From contig NZ_CP018194.1 of NCBI RefSeq assembly GCF_001889545.1, forward strand, positions 776,001 through 840,000: a stretch of DNA of 64,000 nucleotides, read 5' to 3'. The notes under the pieces are model-generated. The model was not told the DNA's origin and searched no databases. It worked only from the letters and a program-made list of their open reading frames with translations. Of this stretch, positions 17,645-25,780 are shown piece by piece. The position numbers and the translations under genes are program-made. Source of the DNA: Granulibacter bethesdensis (GTDB lineage: Bacteria; Pseudomonadota; Alphaproteobacteria; Acetobacterales; Acetobacteraceae). Position 1 is the first letter of the stretch, and each line of letters begins with the position of its first letter.

Positions 17645-18181
17645 TCAGCCCCCGCTGTTCTGGCGCTGCTCCTTGGCAAGGCGGCGCATCAGCATATTGC
17701 GTTTCAGGGTCGAGAGATGATCCACGAACAGAATGCCGTCCAGATGGTCGATCTCATGCTGGATGCAGGTGGCGAGGAGGTCGTCAGCCTCCATTTCTCG
17801 TCTGCTGCCATCGAGATCCTCATAGCGCAGCTTGATCCGTGCCGGACGGGTGACATCTGCATACTGGTTGGGCAGGGACAGGCACCCCTCTTCACGGGTG
17901 GCCATTTCCTCGCTGCGGGCAATAATTTCCGGATTGATCAGCACCAGCGGTGCTTTCTGATCATCCGGGGACACATCCACCACTGCCAGCCGCAACAGAC
18001 TATCAATCTGCGGTGCGGCAAGGCCGATGCCGGGAGCTTTGTACATCGTCGCGAACATGCGTGGCACCAGATCACGTATGAGAGAGGCATCTCCGGCCGT
18101 GACGGGGCGGGCGCGTGTTTTCAGCGTCTTGTGCGGAGCAATAAGGATGGGCAGCAGCTCTGCCGTGCGGGTCTCTGACAT
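17645..18181 (-). CDS. def: Peptide deformylase
   Basis: 178 residues from ATG 18181 (MSETRTAELLP). All three deformylase motifs are present: GIGLAAPQ, EGCLSLP (metal-binding Cys) and QHEIDHLDG (two metal-binding His and catalytic Glu). It removes the formyl group from nascent proteins. The stretch between HEIDHLDG and the C-terminus ends in a basic, Gln-rich tail. No strong ribosome site is visible at 18181; a longer upstream reading to 18262 exists but is not conserved and overlaps the hsp20 leader. Confidence 0.93.
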   Translation of the reverse strand: MSETRTAELLPILIAPHKTLKTRARPVTAGDASLIRDLVPRMFATMYKAPGIGLAAPQIDSLLRLAVVDVSPDDQKAPLVLINPEIIARSEEMATREEGCLSLPNQYADVTRPARIKLRYEDLDGSRREMEADDLLATCIQHEIDHLDGILFVDHLSTLKRNMLMRRLAKEQRQNSGG

Positions 18182-18349
18182 GAAGGTGATGTAGCGATGC
18201 CATGCCCCTGTCGGCAAGCGCCGTCCTGCTGGTGAGCCCTGGAAAAAAGTCGCCTCTTGCAAGACAGCCTCGTCCTGCCGACATACTATCAGCGGGCAGT
18301 GCCGGAATGGGCTGCTTTTAATGCTTCGCTCACGTCAGAGGAGGCCGGT

Positions 18350-18805
18350 GTGTCAACCCGACTGTTCACTTCCCCCATGTTTCTGGGGTTCGATCATCTG
18401 GAACAAATGCTGGAACGTGCATCCAAAAACACGTCAGACGGCTATCCTCCCTATAATATCGAGCAGTTCAGTCAGGCAGAACTCCGTATCACTCTTGCAG
18501 TGGCCGGATTCAGCATGGACGAGTTGCAGATCACGCAGGAGGATAACCAGCTCGTCATTCGCGGGCGTCAGGCCGACGACAGTCAGGGTCGGGTTTTCCT
18601 GCATCGCGGCATCGCTGCCAGACAGTTCCAGCGTGCCTTCGTGCTCGCCGAGGGAATTGAGATTAAAGGCGCCTGGATGGATAACGGGTTGCTGCATATT
18701 GATATTGCGAGGCCTCAGCCGGAGACAAAAATCCGCACCATTCCCATCCGTAGCCCCAGCGCACCCGTTGCCCCTATTGTCGAGCGTATTTCGAACGGAC
18801 AATAA
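18350..18805 (+). CDS. Hsp20/IbpA-type small heat-shock protein
   Basis: 151 residues from a GTG at 18350 that directly follows GAGGAGG, a clear ribosome site. The N-terminus (LFTSPMFLGFDHLEQMLERA then YPPYNIEQ) matches the IbpA pattern. The alpha-crystallin domain spans about residues 40-130 and includes LRITLAVAGFSMDELQI and FQRAFVLAEGIEIKGAWMDN. It acts as an ATP-independent holdase for unfolding proteins. The DUF1150 gene follows, a known alphaproteobacterial neighbour of hsp20. The leader may fold, reported as a finding. Confidence 0.92.
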   Translation: MSTRLFTSPMFLGFDHLEQMLERASKNTSDGYPPYNIEQFSQAELRITLAVAGFSMDELQITQEDNQLVIRGRQADDSQGRVFLHRGIAARQFQRAFVLAEGIEIKGAWMDNGLLHIDIARPQPETKIRTIPIRSPSAPVAPIVERISNGQ

Positions 18806-18828
18806 GTGCGATCCGGGATAACCTTGAA

Positions 18829-18860
18829 AACCAACTATTTTATTGACTGCAAAGTTGGTT
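18829..18860. repeat. Inverted repeat between hsp20 and the DUF1150 gene
   Basis: Perfect 8-bp arms AACCAACT (18829-18836) and AGTTGGTT (18853-18860) around a 16-nt AT-rich spacer. There is no T run, so an operator or mRNA-processing hairpin is more likely than a terminator. Confidence 0.45.
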
Positions 18861-18943
18861 GAGAAATGATCGCGTGCAAAACGTCTTCAAATCGGATTGA
18901 CTGATCAGGCTGCTGTGTTGGCAGAATATTCAGGAGCATTCAA

Positions 18944-19219
18944 ATGGCTCATCCCAGTTTTCGCCCCAGCCGTGATATTCCGGCAGATTCCATGATGTCG
19001 GACACCACTGGCATGTTCGATATTCGCCGTATCTCACCCAAGGAACTCGCAATGCTTGGTGTTTCTCAGGTTGCTTATATCAAGCCAGTTATTGTTGATG
19101 GAAATTCACTTTTTTCCATTCATGCTGCCGATGGCACCGCTATGGCGCTGGCCGAGGAGTGTGCTGCGGCTTTTGAAGCCATTCAGGATCACGATATGAT
19201 ACCGACTTACATTCATTGA
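18944..19219 (+). CDS. DUF1150 family protein
   Basis: 91 residues. The core ISPKELAMLGVSQVAYIKPV followed by FSIHAADGTAMALAE is the DUF1150 pattern. The function is unknown, but in alphaproteobacteria the gene commonly follows hsp20, as here (138 bp away), suggesting a heat or protein-stress role. A good AGGAG ribosome site precedes the ATG. Two back-to-back terminators follow, one for each direction. Confidence 0.88.
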   Translation: MAHPSFRPSRDIPADSMMSDTTGMFDIRRISPKELAMLGVSQVAYIKPVIVDGNSLFSIHAADGTAMALAEECAAAFEAIQDHDMIPTYIH

Positions 19220-19254
19220 TCACAATCAACCGGATTGATTTCCAATCTGATTTC

Positions 19255-19289
19255 AAAAAAAGGGCGCTCCTGCAAGGGCGCCCTTTTTT
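19255..19289 (+). terminator. Terminator of the hsp20-DUF1150 unit
   Basis: The A-rich arm and stem AGGGCGC/GCGCCCT with a 10-nt loop are followed by TTTTTT (19284-19289). Confidence 0.85.
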
Positions 19290-19332
19290 ATGCACGGGCA
19301 TGGTGCCGCGGATTTGATCTGGTGTGTTGATG

Positions 19333-19359
19333 AAAAAAGCCCCGCGTTTGACGCGGGGC
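19333..19359 (-). terminator. Terminator of the lpt-rpoN-hpf cluster
   Basis: Read leftward: stem GCCCCGCGT/ACGCGGGGC with a 3-nt loop, then TTTTTT (complement of 19333-19338). It lies 28 bp past the hpf stop. Confidence 0.88.
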
Positions 19360-19387
19360 ATCTTTATGAGCGTAGGAAAGAATATAT

Positions 19388-19993
19388 TCAGCCGGGATTG
19401 CCTGACTGCGTATCAATCCAGCCGACATGTCCATCCGTGCGTCGATAGACAACGTTAAGAGTGCCAGTGGCGCTGTTGCGGAACATCATAACCGGCTGAT
19501 CCGCGAGGTCCATGCGCATCACGGCATCCCGTACCGTAAGGATATTAATGTCAGTTGGCGCCTCGGCCACTACCGTGGCGTATGTTTCTGAAAGAGCGTC
19601 ATCATGCTTGGCCGGAGCTTCGGGGGCAGCGCTTTCATCTTCCTCGCGCAGAATATATTCCCGCGCCAGCTCTGGTTTTTTGCGATGAGTCATATCCCGC
19701 GCATGTGCGTTCATACGGCGGCGATAACGGCGCAGGCGTTTGGCAATATGTTCGGCGGCATCATCGAAAGCACCATTTGCGTCAGCGGCTTCGCCTTCGC
19801 CACGCAGGACCAGGCCTCGTCCTGCATGCAGATTGATATCACAGATGAAAAAACTGCGCAGGCGGCTGAAGGTGACTTGAGCCTCCAGCGCCTGATCAAA
19901 GTATTTTCGGCTGATGGTATCGAGCTGACTGGCAACGCGCTCCTGCAGGGCGTCGGATAGATCGATCTGCTTGCCGGAAACCGTAATATGCAT
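19388..19993 (-). CDS. hpf: Ribosome hibernation-promoting factor, long form
   Basis: 201 residues from ATG 19993 after GAGGTT. The N-terminal S30AE domain (MHITVSGKQIDLSDALQERV and the basic RKSxR-like helix region, residues 1-100) binds the 30S decoding centre. The C-terminal domain (residues about 145-201, ending VMMFRNSATGTLNVVYRRTDG) is the dimerisation module of long HPF, which forms 100S ribosomes. It follows rpoN, the standard proteobacterial order. In many relatives ptsN comes next, but here a terminator and a convergent gene follow. Confidence 0.93.
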   Translation of the reverse strand: MHITVSGKQIDLSDALQERVASQLDTISRKYFDQALEAQVTFSRLRSFFICDINLHAGRGLVLRGEGEAADANGAFDDAAEHIAKRLRRYRRRMNAHARDMTHRKKPELAREYILREEDESAAPEAPAKHDDALSETYATVVAEAPTDINILTVRDAVMRMDLADQPVMMFRNSATGTLNVVYRRTDGHVGWIDTQSGNPG

Positions 19994-20114
19994 GTTTCTA
20001 ACCTCGATCAGCCAGTGTCTCCAGTTCCGTCTCCGGAATTGGCGAGTTCTGGCCAATGGGCTGACGAAACCGCGGGTGGATGTGTTCCGCCTCAAGAAAT
20101 AGCAATCAACCCAA

Positions 20115-21692
20115 TCAGGCCAGTATCGCTTTCTCCCTTTTGCGCTGCACCGAACTGGGGATGCGCAGCGCTTCCCGGTATTTGGCCACTGTTCTGCGGG
20201 CGATGTCTATACCCTCCTGTTTCAAATGTGTGACCAGGGCGTCATCGGAGAGGATATCGCTGGCTGGTTCCTGATCAATCAGCGTTCTGATGCGGTGGCG
20301 AATGGCTTCTGCACTGACATTTTCCCCATCTGTACCGCTGATCGCGGTGGTGAAGAAATATTTCAGTTCCAGCGTTCCACGAGGGGTGGCGATGTATTTA
20401 TTGGCAGTGACCCGGCTGACGGTGCTTTCATGCATGTCCACCGCCTCTGCGATATCCCGCAGGATCAGGGGCTTCAGGTGGCTGACGCCGTGGCGGAAAA
20501 AAGCCTGCTGCTGTCGGACGATCTCCGCGGACACGCGCAGAATGGTCTGCGCCCTTTGTTGAAGGGATTTCACCAGCCAGTGAGCGGTATTTAATTTTTC
20601 ATTGATAAAGGAGCGATCATCCCGGCTCATCGACCGGCGGGCGAGTCGGAGATGGCTGCCCATATTCACCAGCACGCGGGGCATCGTGTCGGGGTTCAGC
20701 TCGATCAGCCAGTCGCCGGCAATCGCGGCATCCAACAGCAGCGGGGCGGAGAGCTGATCATCATCATCATTGCGGGCAGTGGCGGGGCGGCGGGACATCA
20801 GCACGTCCGGGATCATGGTCTGGGGCAGATCAGAGTCGAAGCCGGCACCTGGTTTGGGGTTACAGCGTTTGATATCGGCGATCATGCCCGCCAGATCTTC
20901 CGCATCCACCCCGCACAGGCTCATCAATCGCCGGTGATTCCGCTGGGCCAGCAGATCGAGATGCTCCAGCAGAATGGCCATGGCGGGGTCATAGCGGTTG
21001 AAGGCCTGCAACTGTGTTGTCAGACATTCTTTCAGATCCACACAGAACAGCCCCGGTGGATCGAAATGGCGCATTGCCGTGCGAATGGTTTCCAGGTGAG
21101 GCAGGGTGCAGTTCAGGGCCTGGGCAATCGCGGCGGGGGGCATGGTCAGCCGGCCTGCCGCATCAAGCACGGCTATCAGATGTGCACCGATCAGCCGGTC
21201 CTGTGGGCTTGCAAAACACAGACGCAGTTGCTCGGCCAATTGCTCCCTCAGGCTGGGCCGGTATTCAAGTCGCTGGCTGATGACGTCGAACGGGTTGTTA
21301 TCGAAAGACTCTGTGCGGTTGCTGGCTGATTGGCTGGAAAGAAAAGGGGAGGTTTCTCCCGGATCGTCGTAGAGGGAGCCAGGGTCGACATCCAGGGGGC
21401 TGCCATCGGATATCAATCGGTCGGAACTGGCGGCTTGGGCGCTATCGAGAAAATCCGGTTCCGGTCCGGTCTGATCAGGGGCTGGCCGTTCCTGGGTCAG
21501 ATCCGTGCTTTCATCGCGCTCCAGCAGAGGATTACGCTCCAGCTCCTCCTCGATAAAGGCGGCTACTTCCATATTGTTGAACTGCAGCAGCTTGATAGCC
21601 TGACGCAGCTGGGGCGTCATCACCAGAGACTGGGACTGGCGAAGATCAAGCCGGGGGCCGATGCCCGTGCCGTAAGCTGAGCCAAGCGCCAT
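20115..21692 (-). CDS. rpoN: RNA polymerase sigma-54 factor
   Basis: 525 residues from ATG 21692 (MALGSAYG). The N-terminal activator-interacting region is Gln/Leu-rich (LRQSQSLVMTPQLRQAIKLL), followed by an acidic linker and the core-binding domain. The DNA-binding HTH includes DMHESTVSRVTANKYIATPR and the C-terminal RpoN box reads ARRTVAKYREALRIPSS. It directs transcription from -24/-12 promoters with enhancer-binding proteins, commonly for nitrogen assimilation. It lies between lptB and hpf, the usual order. Confidence 0.95.
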   Translation of the reverse strand: MALGSAYGTGIGPRLDLRQSQSLVMTPQLRQAIKLLQFNNMEVAAFIEEELERNPLLERDESTDLTQERPAPDQTGPEPDFLDSAQAASSDRLISDGSPLDVDPGSLYDDPGETSPFLSSQSASNRTESFDNNPFDVISQRLEYRPSLREQLAEQLRLCFASPQDRLIGAHLIAVLDAAGRLTMPPAAIAQALNCTLPHLETIRTAMRHFDPPGLFCVDLKECLTTQLQAFNRYDPAMAILLEHLDLLAQRNHRRLMSLCGVDAEDLAGMIADIKRCNPKPGAGFDSDLPQTMIPDVLMSRRPATARNDDDDQLSAPLLLDAAIAGDWLIELNPDTMPRVLVNMGSHLRLARRSMSRDDRSFINEKLNTAHWLVKSLQQRAQTILRVSAEIVRQQQAFFRHGVSHLKPLILRDIAEAVDMHESTVSRVTANKYIATPRGTLELKYFFTTAISGTDGENVSAEAIRHRIRTLIDQEPASDILSDDALVTHLKQEGIDIARRTVAKYREALRIPSSVQRKREKAILA

Positions 21693-21861
21693 GCGGCGAG
21701 TGCCTTTTCCCGAACAGAACGATATCAAAATATCGCAAGACTGTCCGGGCTGCCAAGAAGATGGCCCGAGATTTGCATTGATGGCCTGAGATTTGCATCA
21801 GCCGCGGCGAAAATGTCACCCTGCCAAAAAGGATCTCTTCCGAGGCGGATACGCGATCAGA

Positions 21862-22704
21862 TCAGAGAGAGAAACTCTCACCCAGATAGACGCGGCGGAC
21901 GCCTTCATGCTGCACCACTTCATAAGGGGCGCCTTCCATCAGCAGCTGTCCACCATGCAGGATATAAGCGCGATCAATGACTTCCAGTGTTTCACGCACG
22001 TTGTGGTCCGTGATCAGCACGCCAATCCCGCGCTGCTTCAGATGACCAACCAGATCACGGATTTCGCCCACTGCGATGGGGTCAATGCCTGCAAGCGGCT
22101 CGTCCAGCAGGATATAGCCGGGCTGGGTCGCCAGGGCTCGGGCAATTTCCAGTCGGCGTCGTTCTCCGCCCGACAGGGCCAGGGCGGGAGTACGCCGCAG
22201 ATGGCCGATGCCGAACTCGGACAACAGCTCCGCGAGCATATGCTCGCGTGTGGTGCGGTTGCTTTCGACGACCTCCAGAGCGGCCATGATGTTCTGTTCG
22301 ACATTCAGCCCACGAAAGATGCTGGCTTCCTGCGGGAGGTAGCCGATGCCCAGACGGGCACGCCGATACATGGGCAGGCCGGTAATATCGCTGCCATCAA
22401 GCTGGATCGAGCCGGTATCAGGTCGCACGAGGCCGACGATCATATAGAAGGTGGTGGTTTTGCCGGCTCCGTTTGGTCCCAGCAGCCCCACAGCCTCGCC
22501 ACGTTGGACGAAGACCGAGACGTTCCGCACGACAGGGCGTTTCTTATAGGTTTTGCCAACACCGATGGCCGCAAGGCCATGCGTGATTTTAGCCGGATCG
22601 ACCCTCGGCTTGTATCCGCTCCCCTGTGACCCGTGATCATATCCGGAGGCAGAAGAGGGCTCTGCGGCAAGGCTGGAGGCAGAAGGTTGCTCGTTCATGC
22701 TCAT
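21862..22704 (-). CDS. lptB: LPS export ABC transporter ATP-binding protein
   Basis: 280 residues. Walker A GPNGAGKTT, signature LSGGERRRLEIARAL, Walker B YILLDEPLAGIDP and switch His in LITDHNVRE are all present. About 38 extra Ser/Gly-rich residues precede the conserved start, giving a longer N-terminus than E. coli LptB (241). LptB powers LPS extraction from the inner membrane with LptF and LptG, which are not in this window. The start overlaps the lptA stop by 4 bp. Confidence 0.95.
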   Translation of the reverse strand: MSMNEQPSASSLAAEPSSASGYDHGSQGSGYKPRVDPAKITHGLAAIGVGKTYKKRPVVRNVSVFVQRGEAVGLLGPNGAGKTTTFYMIVGLVRPDTGSIQLDGSDITGLPMYRRARLGIGYLPQEASIFRGLNVEQNIMAALEVVESNRTTREHMLAELLSEFGIGHLRRTPALALSGGERRRLEIARALATQPGYILLDEPLAGIDPIAVGEIRDLVGHLKQRGIGVLITDHNVRETLEVIDRAYILHGGQLLMEGAPYEVVQHEGVRRVYLGESFSL

Positions 22705-23672
22705 CGCGTCTTGTCTTTTTTGGGCGCTGCTGAGGATGCAGGCTTTTCACTGCCCGTTTCAGTGGGGACGATCATGCCTTGCACGCGACTGTCCCGGGCA
22801 GAGAGCAGGGTTGAAATGCCCGTCTTCAAATTCACATCCGCAGCAGCTCCATTGACCTGATTCTGGCCGCGGGTGATGCGCACATGGCCGATCAGACGGG
22901 CAATGCCGGTATCCGGCACATAGACACCGCGATCGCCATAAGCTGTCTCCGTAGGGGTGCGGATCTCGACATTGCCGTAGGCCTCGGCGCGCTGGAGCTT
23001 GCCGGCCGCGGAAGCGGGATCAGTGCTTTTTTTCGCATCCTGGGCAGCGGGTTTGGGCTGTGAGGCAGCTTTCGCGTCCGGTGATTGCTCGGTGGTGTAG
23101 CCCACCAGGGTATCAGCCTTGATGCGTTTACCATCATTGGTTGTCAGCACGGCGTCGCCGCGTGCAACGGACATGTGCTTCTGCGCCCAGTATTCCAGAC
23201 TATCGCGGGCAGTCAGCACATCCTGCGGCGTGGTGAGTTTCAGCTTTTTCCCGGTCAACAGCAGAATGGCCTGATCCATGTCGTAGATTGCACGATCGCC
23301 CCAAGCCTGATCAGTGTCGGTGTAGATGTGAACGTTGCCGACAGCTTCCAACCGATAGATTTCGTTGGCACCGCTATCATCAGCCGGATTGGCGGAGGCT
23401 TTGGCGGGCGTGGGTGTGGCTGGCGTCTGGTCCGGGGTTTGTTTTTTTCTGTAATGGGCGATGAGCGTATCGGCGCGAACCGTTACATTGTCACGGATTG
23501 CCACGGCATTGCCGCGGGCCACGACTTCCTTTTCCTGCTGCCGCCAGTCGATTCCGTCCTGCGCCGTGACCTGCACCGGTCCGCCATGAGACAGATCAAG
23601 ACTCTGGGCCGAGGCGATGCAGGGCAGGCTGATCGCCAGCGCGGTGGTCAGAAGAACCGCACGAATAGTCAT
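22701..23672 (-). CDS. lptA: LPS periplasmic transport protein LptA, expanded form
   Basis: 323 residues with a signal peptide (cleavage after CIASA, about residue 22). After an initial OstA-like strand set (VTAQDGIDWRQQEKEVVARG), two similar beta-jellyroll blocks follow: one around 104-162 (RLEAVGNVHIYTDTDQAWGD), the other around 225-285 (RAEAYGNVEIRTPTETAYGD). Each is preceded by a Pro/Ala/Lys-rich low-complexity linker. E. coli LptA is 185 residues, so this is an enlarged alphaproteobacterial type. It bridges LPS from LptC to LptD. It overlaps lptB and lptC by 4 bp each. Confidence 0.88.
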   Translation of the reverse strand: MTIRAVLLTTALAISLPCIASAQSLDLSHGGPVQVTAQDGIDWRQQEKEVVARGNAVAIRDNVTVRADTLIAHYRKKQTPDQTPATPTPAKASANPADDSGANEIYRLEAVGNVHIYTDTDQAWGDRAIYDMDQAILLLTGKKLKLTTPQDVLTARDSLEYWAQKHMSVARGDAVLTTNDGKRIKADTLVGYTTEQSPDAKAASQPKPAAQDAKKSTDPASAAGKLQRAEAYGNVEIRTPTETAYGDRGVYVPDTGIARLIGHVRITRGQNQVNGAAADVNLKTGISTLLSARDSRVQGMIVPTETGSEKPASSAAPKKDKTR

Positions 23673-24376
23673 GGGGCTGTTTTCGCCTGCGTTGTGCCGG
23701 ATGATCTGGCAGCATTGAGCACCATCCGGGAAGGACCATGAAACTGCATGATATTGCCCCGATCCAGCAAGGTGAAGCCATGGCTGGCATCAAGCGTGCC
23801 GAACGGCCCTTCGAGGCTGACCTTGTCGCTGGAGGAAACGGCGCCATGATGCATGTTGAGGGAGGCAGTCTGGGATGTCATGACTGTCCCGTCATCACGG
23901 TACAATGTTACGTCGCCGGTCATGTCCAGCATACCCAGATGCTGCAGATAAACACCTTTTTTTGACTGCACCATCAACCAGTTGCCGTTCTGCAATGTGG
24001 CGTCGGCCTTTGGCTGGGCCAGATTGATCCGTTCCTGATCAACCTGCTCGGCGGCATGAGCGGTCACGGTATAGGGGCGGTTCTGCTCATCCACGCCGCG
24101 ATAGGTGGCGCCGGTGAGCCGCGTTCCGTTGGAAGCGGTGGCCGCAAGGCGTCGATAGGTGACGCGGGCGGCGTCAACCTCATGGTCGATTTCCGGCCAG
24201 ATTGCCAGCATCGTCAACAGCAGGGCGGCCGTGGCCGGCAGAAGATATTTAACAGCCATGACCATACGGTGCCGTTGTGCAATCCGTCTGGGGGAAGGCA
24301 CCTTGGCCCTTTTGATCGGGGCGGTCTGGGTGAGGCGAGGTTTATCCTGCATGGTGAGGGGCTGGCTGGTGTTCAT
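23669..24376 (-). CDS. lptC: LPS export system protein LptC
   Basis: 235 residues: a basic cytoplasmic N-terminus of about 43 residues, one membrane anchor (about 44-62, LLPATAALLLTMLAIW), then a periplasmic LptC beta-jellyroll (GATYRGVDEQNRPYTVTAHA, and later MLDMTGDVTLYRDDGTVMT). It receives LPS from LptB2FG and passes it to LptA. Its start overlaps the stop of the upstream kdsD gene by one base (TAATG). Confidence 0.9.
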   Translation of the reverse strand: MNTSQPLTMQDKPRLTQTAPIKRAKVPSPRRIAQRHRMVMAVKYLLPATAALLLTMLAIWPEIDHEVDAARVTYRRLAATASNGTRLTGATYRGVDEQNRPYTVTAHAAEQVDQERINLAQPKADATLQNGNWLMVQSKKGVYLQHLGMLDMTGDVTLYRDDGTVMTSQTASLNMHHGAVSSSDKVSLEGPFGTLDASHGFTLLDRGNIMQFHGPSRMVLNAARSSGTTQAKTAP

Positions 24377-25434
24377 TAGGCCACTCCTGCGCGCAACAGG
24401 TCATGAATATGAATGACCCCGATCGGTGTATGCGTTGCGTCGACGACGAATAAAGCATTGATTGGCCGCGCCGTCTGACTGCTGTTTGGGGGGCCGTTTC
24501 GGTTCGGGCCGGTCATGGCGTGCAGAGCTTCAGCGGCCAGAACGGAGGGGGCAATGGTGCGTGGATCGCGGGTCATGATATCTGCCACCGGCCGTTGCCA
24601 AAGATCAGGGGCCATATGCCGCCGCAGATCCCCATCGGTGACGATGCCGATCAGCCTGCCTTCCTGATCCACCACCCCAACGCAACCCAGGCTTTTACTG
24701 CTGATCAGCAGTACCGCTTCATCCATCCGCATGTCGGGGGGGACCAGTGGCATGTCGTCCCCACTGCGCATGATATCCCCGACGGTGCGTAATTGCGCAC
24801 CCAGACGGCCGCCGGGATGAAAGGCGCCGAAATCCCGGGCAGTGAAGCCGCGTCGCTTGAGCAGCGCCACGGCCAGCGCATCCCCAAGCGCCATTTGCAA
24901 AGTGGTGGAGGTGGTGGGGGCAAGACCCATCGGGCATGCCTCCGCCACCGGGGGGAGCAGCAACACAATATCGGCGGCCCGTGCCAAAGCGCTGCCGGAG
25001 CGACCTGTCACACCGATCAGGGGAAGGCCGAAGCGGCGTGTATGGGCCACCAGATCAGCCAATTCCGAGGTCTCGCCGGAATTCGACAGGGCCAGCACGA
25101 TATCACCGTTCACGATCATGCCGAGATCCCCATGAGAGGCTTCGGCCGGATGCACGAACAGGGCAGGGGTACCGGTGGAAGACAGGGTTGCGGCAATTTT
25201 TCGCCCCACATGCCCTGATTTACCGATTCCGCTGACCACGACCCGTCCGGCGCTGGCAGCGATCATCGCCACTGCATGCAGAAATTGCTCGTCCAGCGCG
25301 TCTGCCAGAACCTTCAGCGCGTCTGCCTCTGTCAACAGCACATCACGAGCTACGACAAGCCCGGCTTTATCCGTGCCGGAAAAAACAGGTTTTGAAGCGG
25401 ACTCTGTGGCCATGGTGACCGTTTGCGCAGTCAT
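24376..25434 (-). CDS. Arabinose-5-phosphate isomerase (KdsD/KpsF type)
   Basis: About 352 residues. The SIS domain (residues about 40-180; GIGKSGHVGRKIAATLSSTG, HGDLGM, LSNSGET) is followed by two CBS domains (about 210-350; VGDIMRSGDD and VADIMTRDPRT). It converts ribulose-5-phosphate to arabinose-5-phosphate for Kdo synthesis, which fits its place directly upstream of the lptC-lptA-lptB genes. The start at 25434 follows GAGGA; 25410 and a longer 25488 reading are alternatives. Confidence 0.92.
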   Translation of the reverse strand: MTAQTVTMATESASKPVFSGTDKAGLVVARDVLLTEADALKVLADALDEQFLHAVAMIAASAGRVVVSGIGKSGHVGRKIAATLSSTGTPALFVHPAEASHGDLGMIVNGDIVLALSNSGETSELADLVAHTRRFGLPLIGVTGRSGSALARAADIVLLLPPVAEACPMGLAPTTSTTLQMALGDALAVALLKRRGFTARDFGAFHPGGRLGAQLRTVGDIMRSGDDMPLVPPDMRMDEAVLLISSKSLGCVGVVDQEGRLIGIVTDGDLRRHMAPDLWQRPVADIMTRDPRTIAPSVLAAEALHAMTGPNRNGPPNSSQTARPINALFVVDATHTPIGVIHIHDLLRAGVA

Positions 25435-25780
25435 GACAGGGCGATCCTCATATCCAGAATCATGTTCATGCCACGATGGCATCGGCACCGGTGCGGCAAT
25501 ATTGGAATGACCGATCGGTCACCTTATGCTCGGAAACCCGAATGGTGGCAAACATAAGAAAAATCCAGAGACTGGCGAAACAGATTGTGTGACAAATCGT
25601 CACGAGGCTGCCGATTTACAGCCACTGACTAACAGCCATGCCATATTTGCTTTGAAGCAGGTTGCTCCTGGCCACGATCCCGAAATACAGCATTCAGACA
25701 TTTCATGAAAATCGGATAACAGTTTGTCAGAAATACGGCAGCCTGTCCTCTGCTATCATCCTGTAATCTACGCTGATTCA
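25435..25780. other. 346-bp non-coding gap upstream of the kdsD-lpt cluster
   Basis: No gene is recognised. It presumably contains the leftward promoter of the kdsD-lptC-lptA-lptB-rpoN-hpf cluster, but no unambiguous -35/-10 pair stands out. Two small symmetrical elements are visible: ACCGATCGGT (about 25509-25518) and GTGAC-AAATC-GTCAC (25589-25603). Confidence 0.5.
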
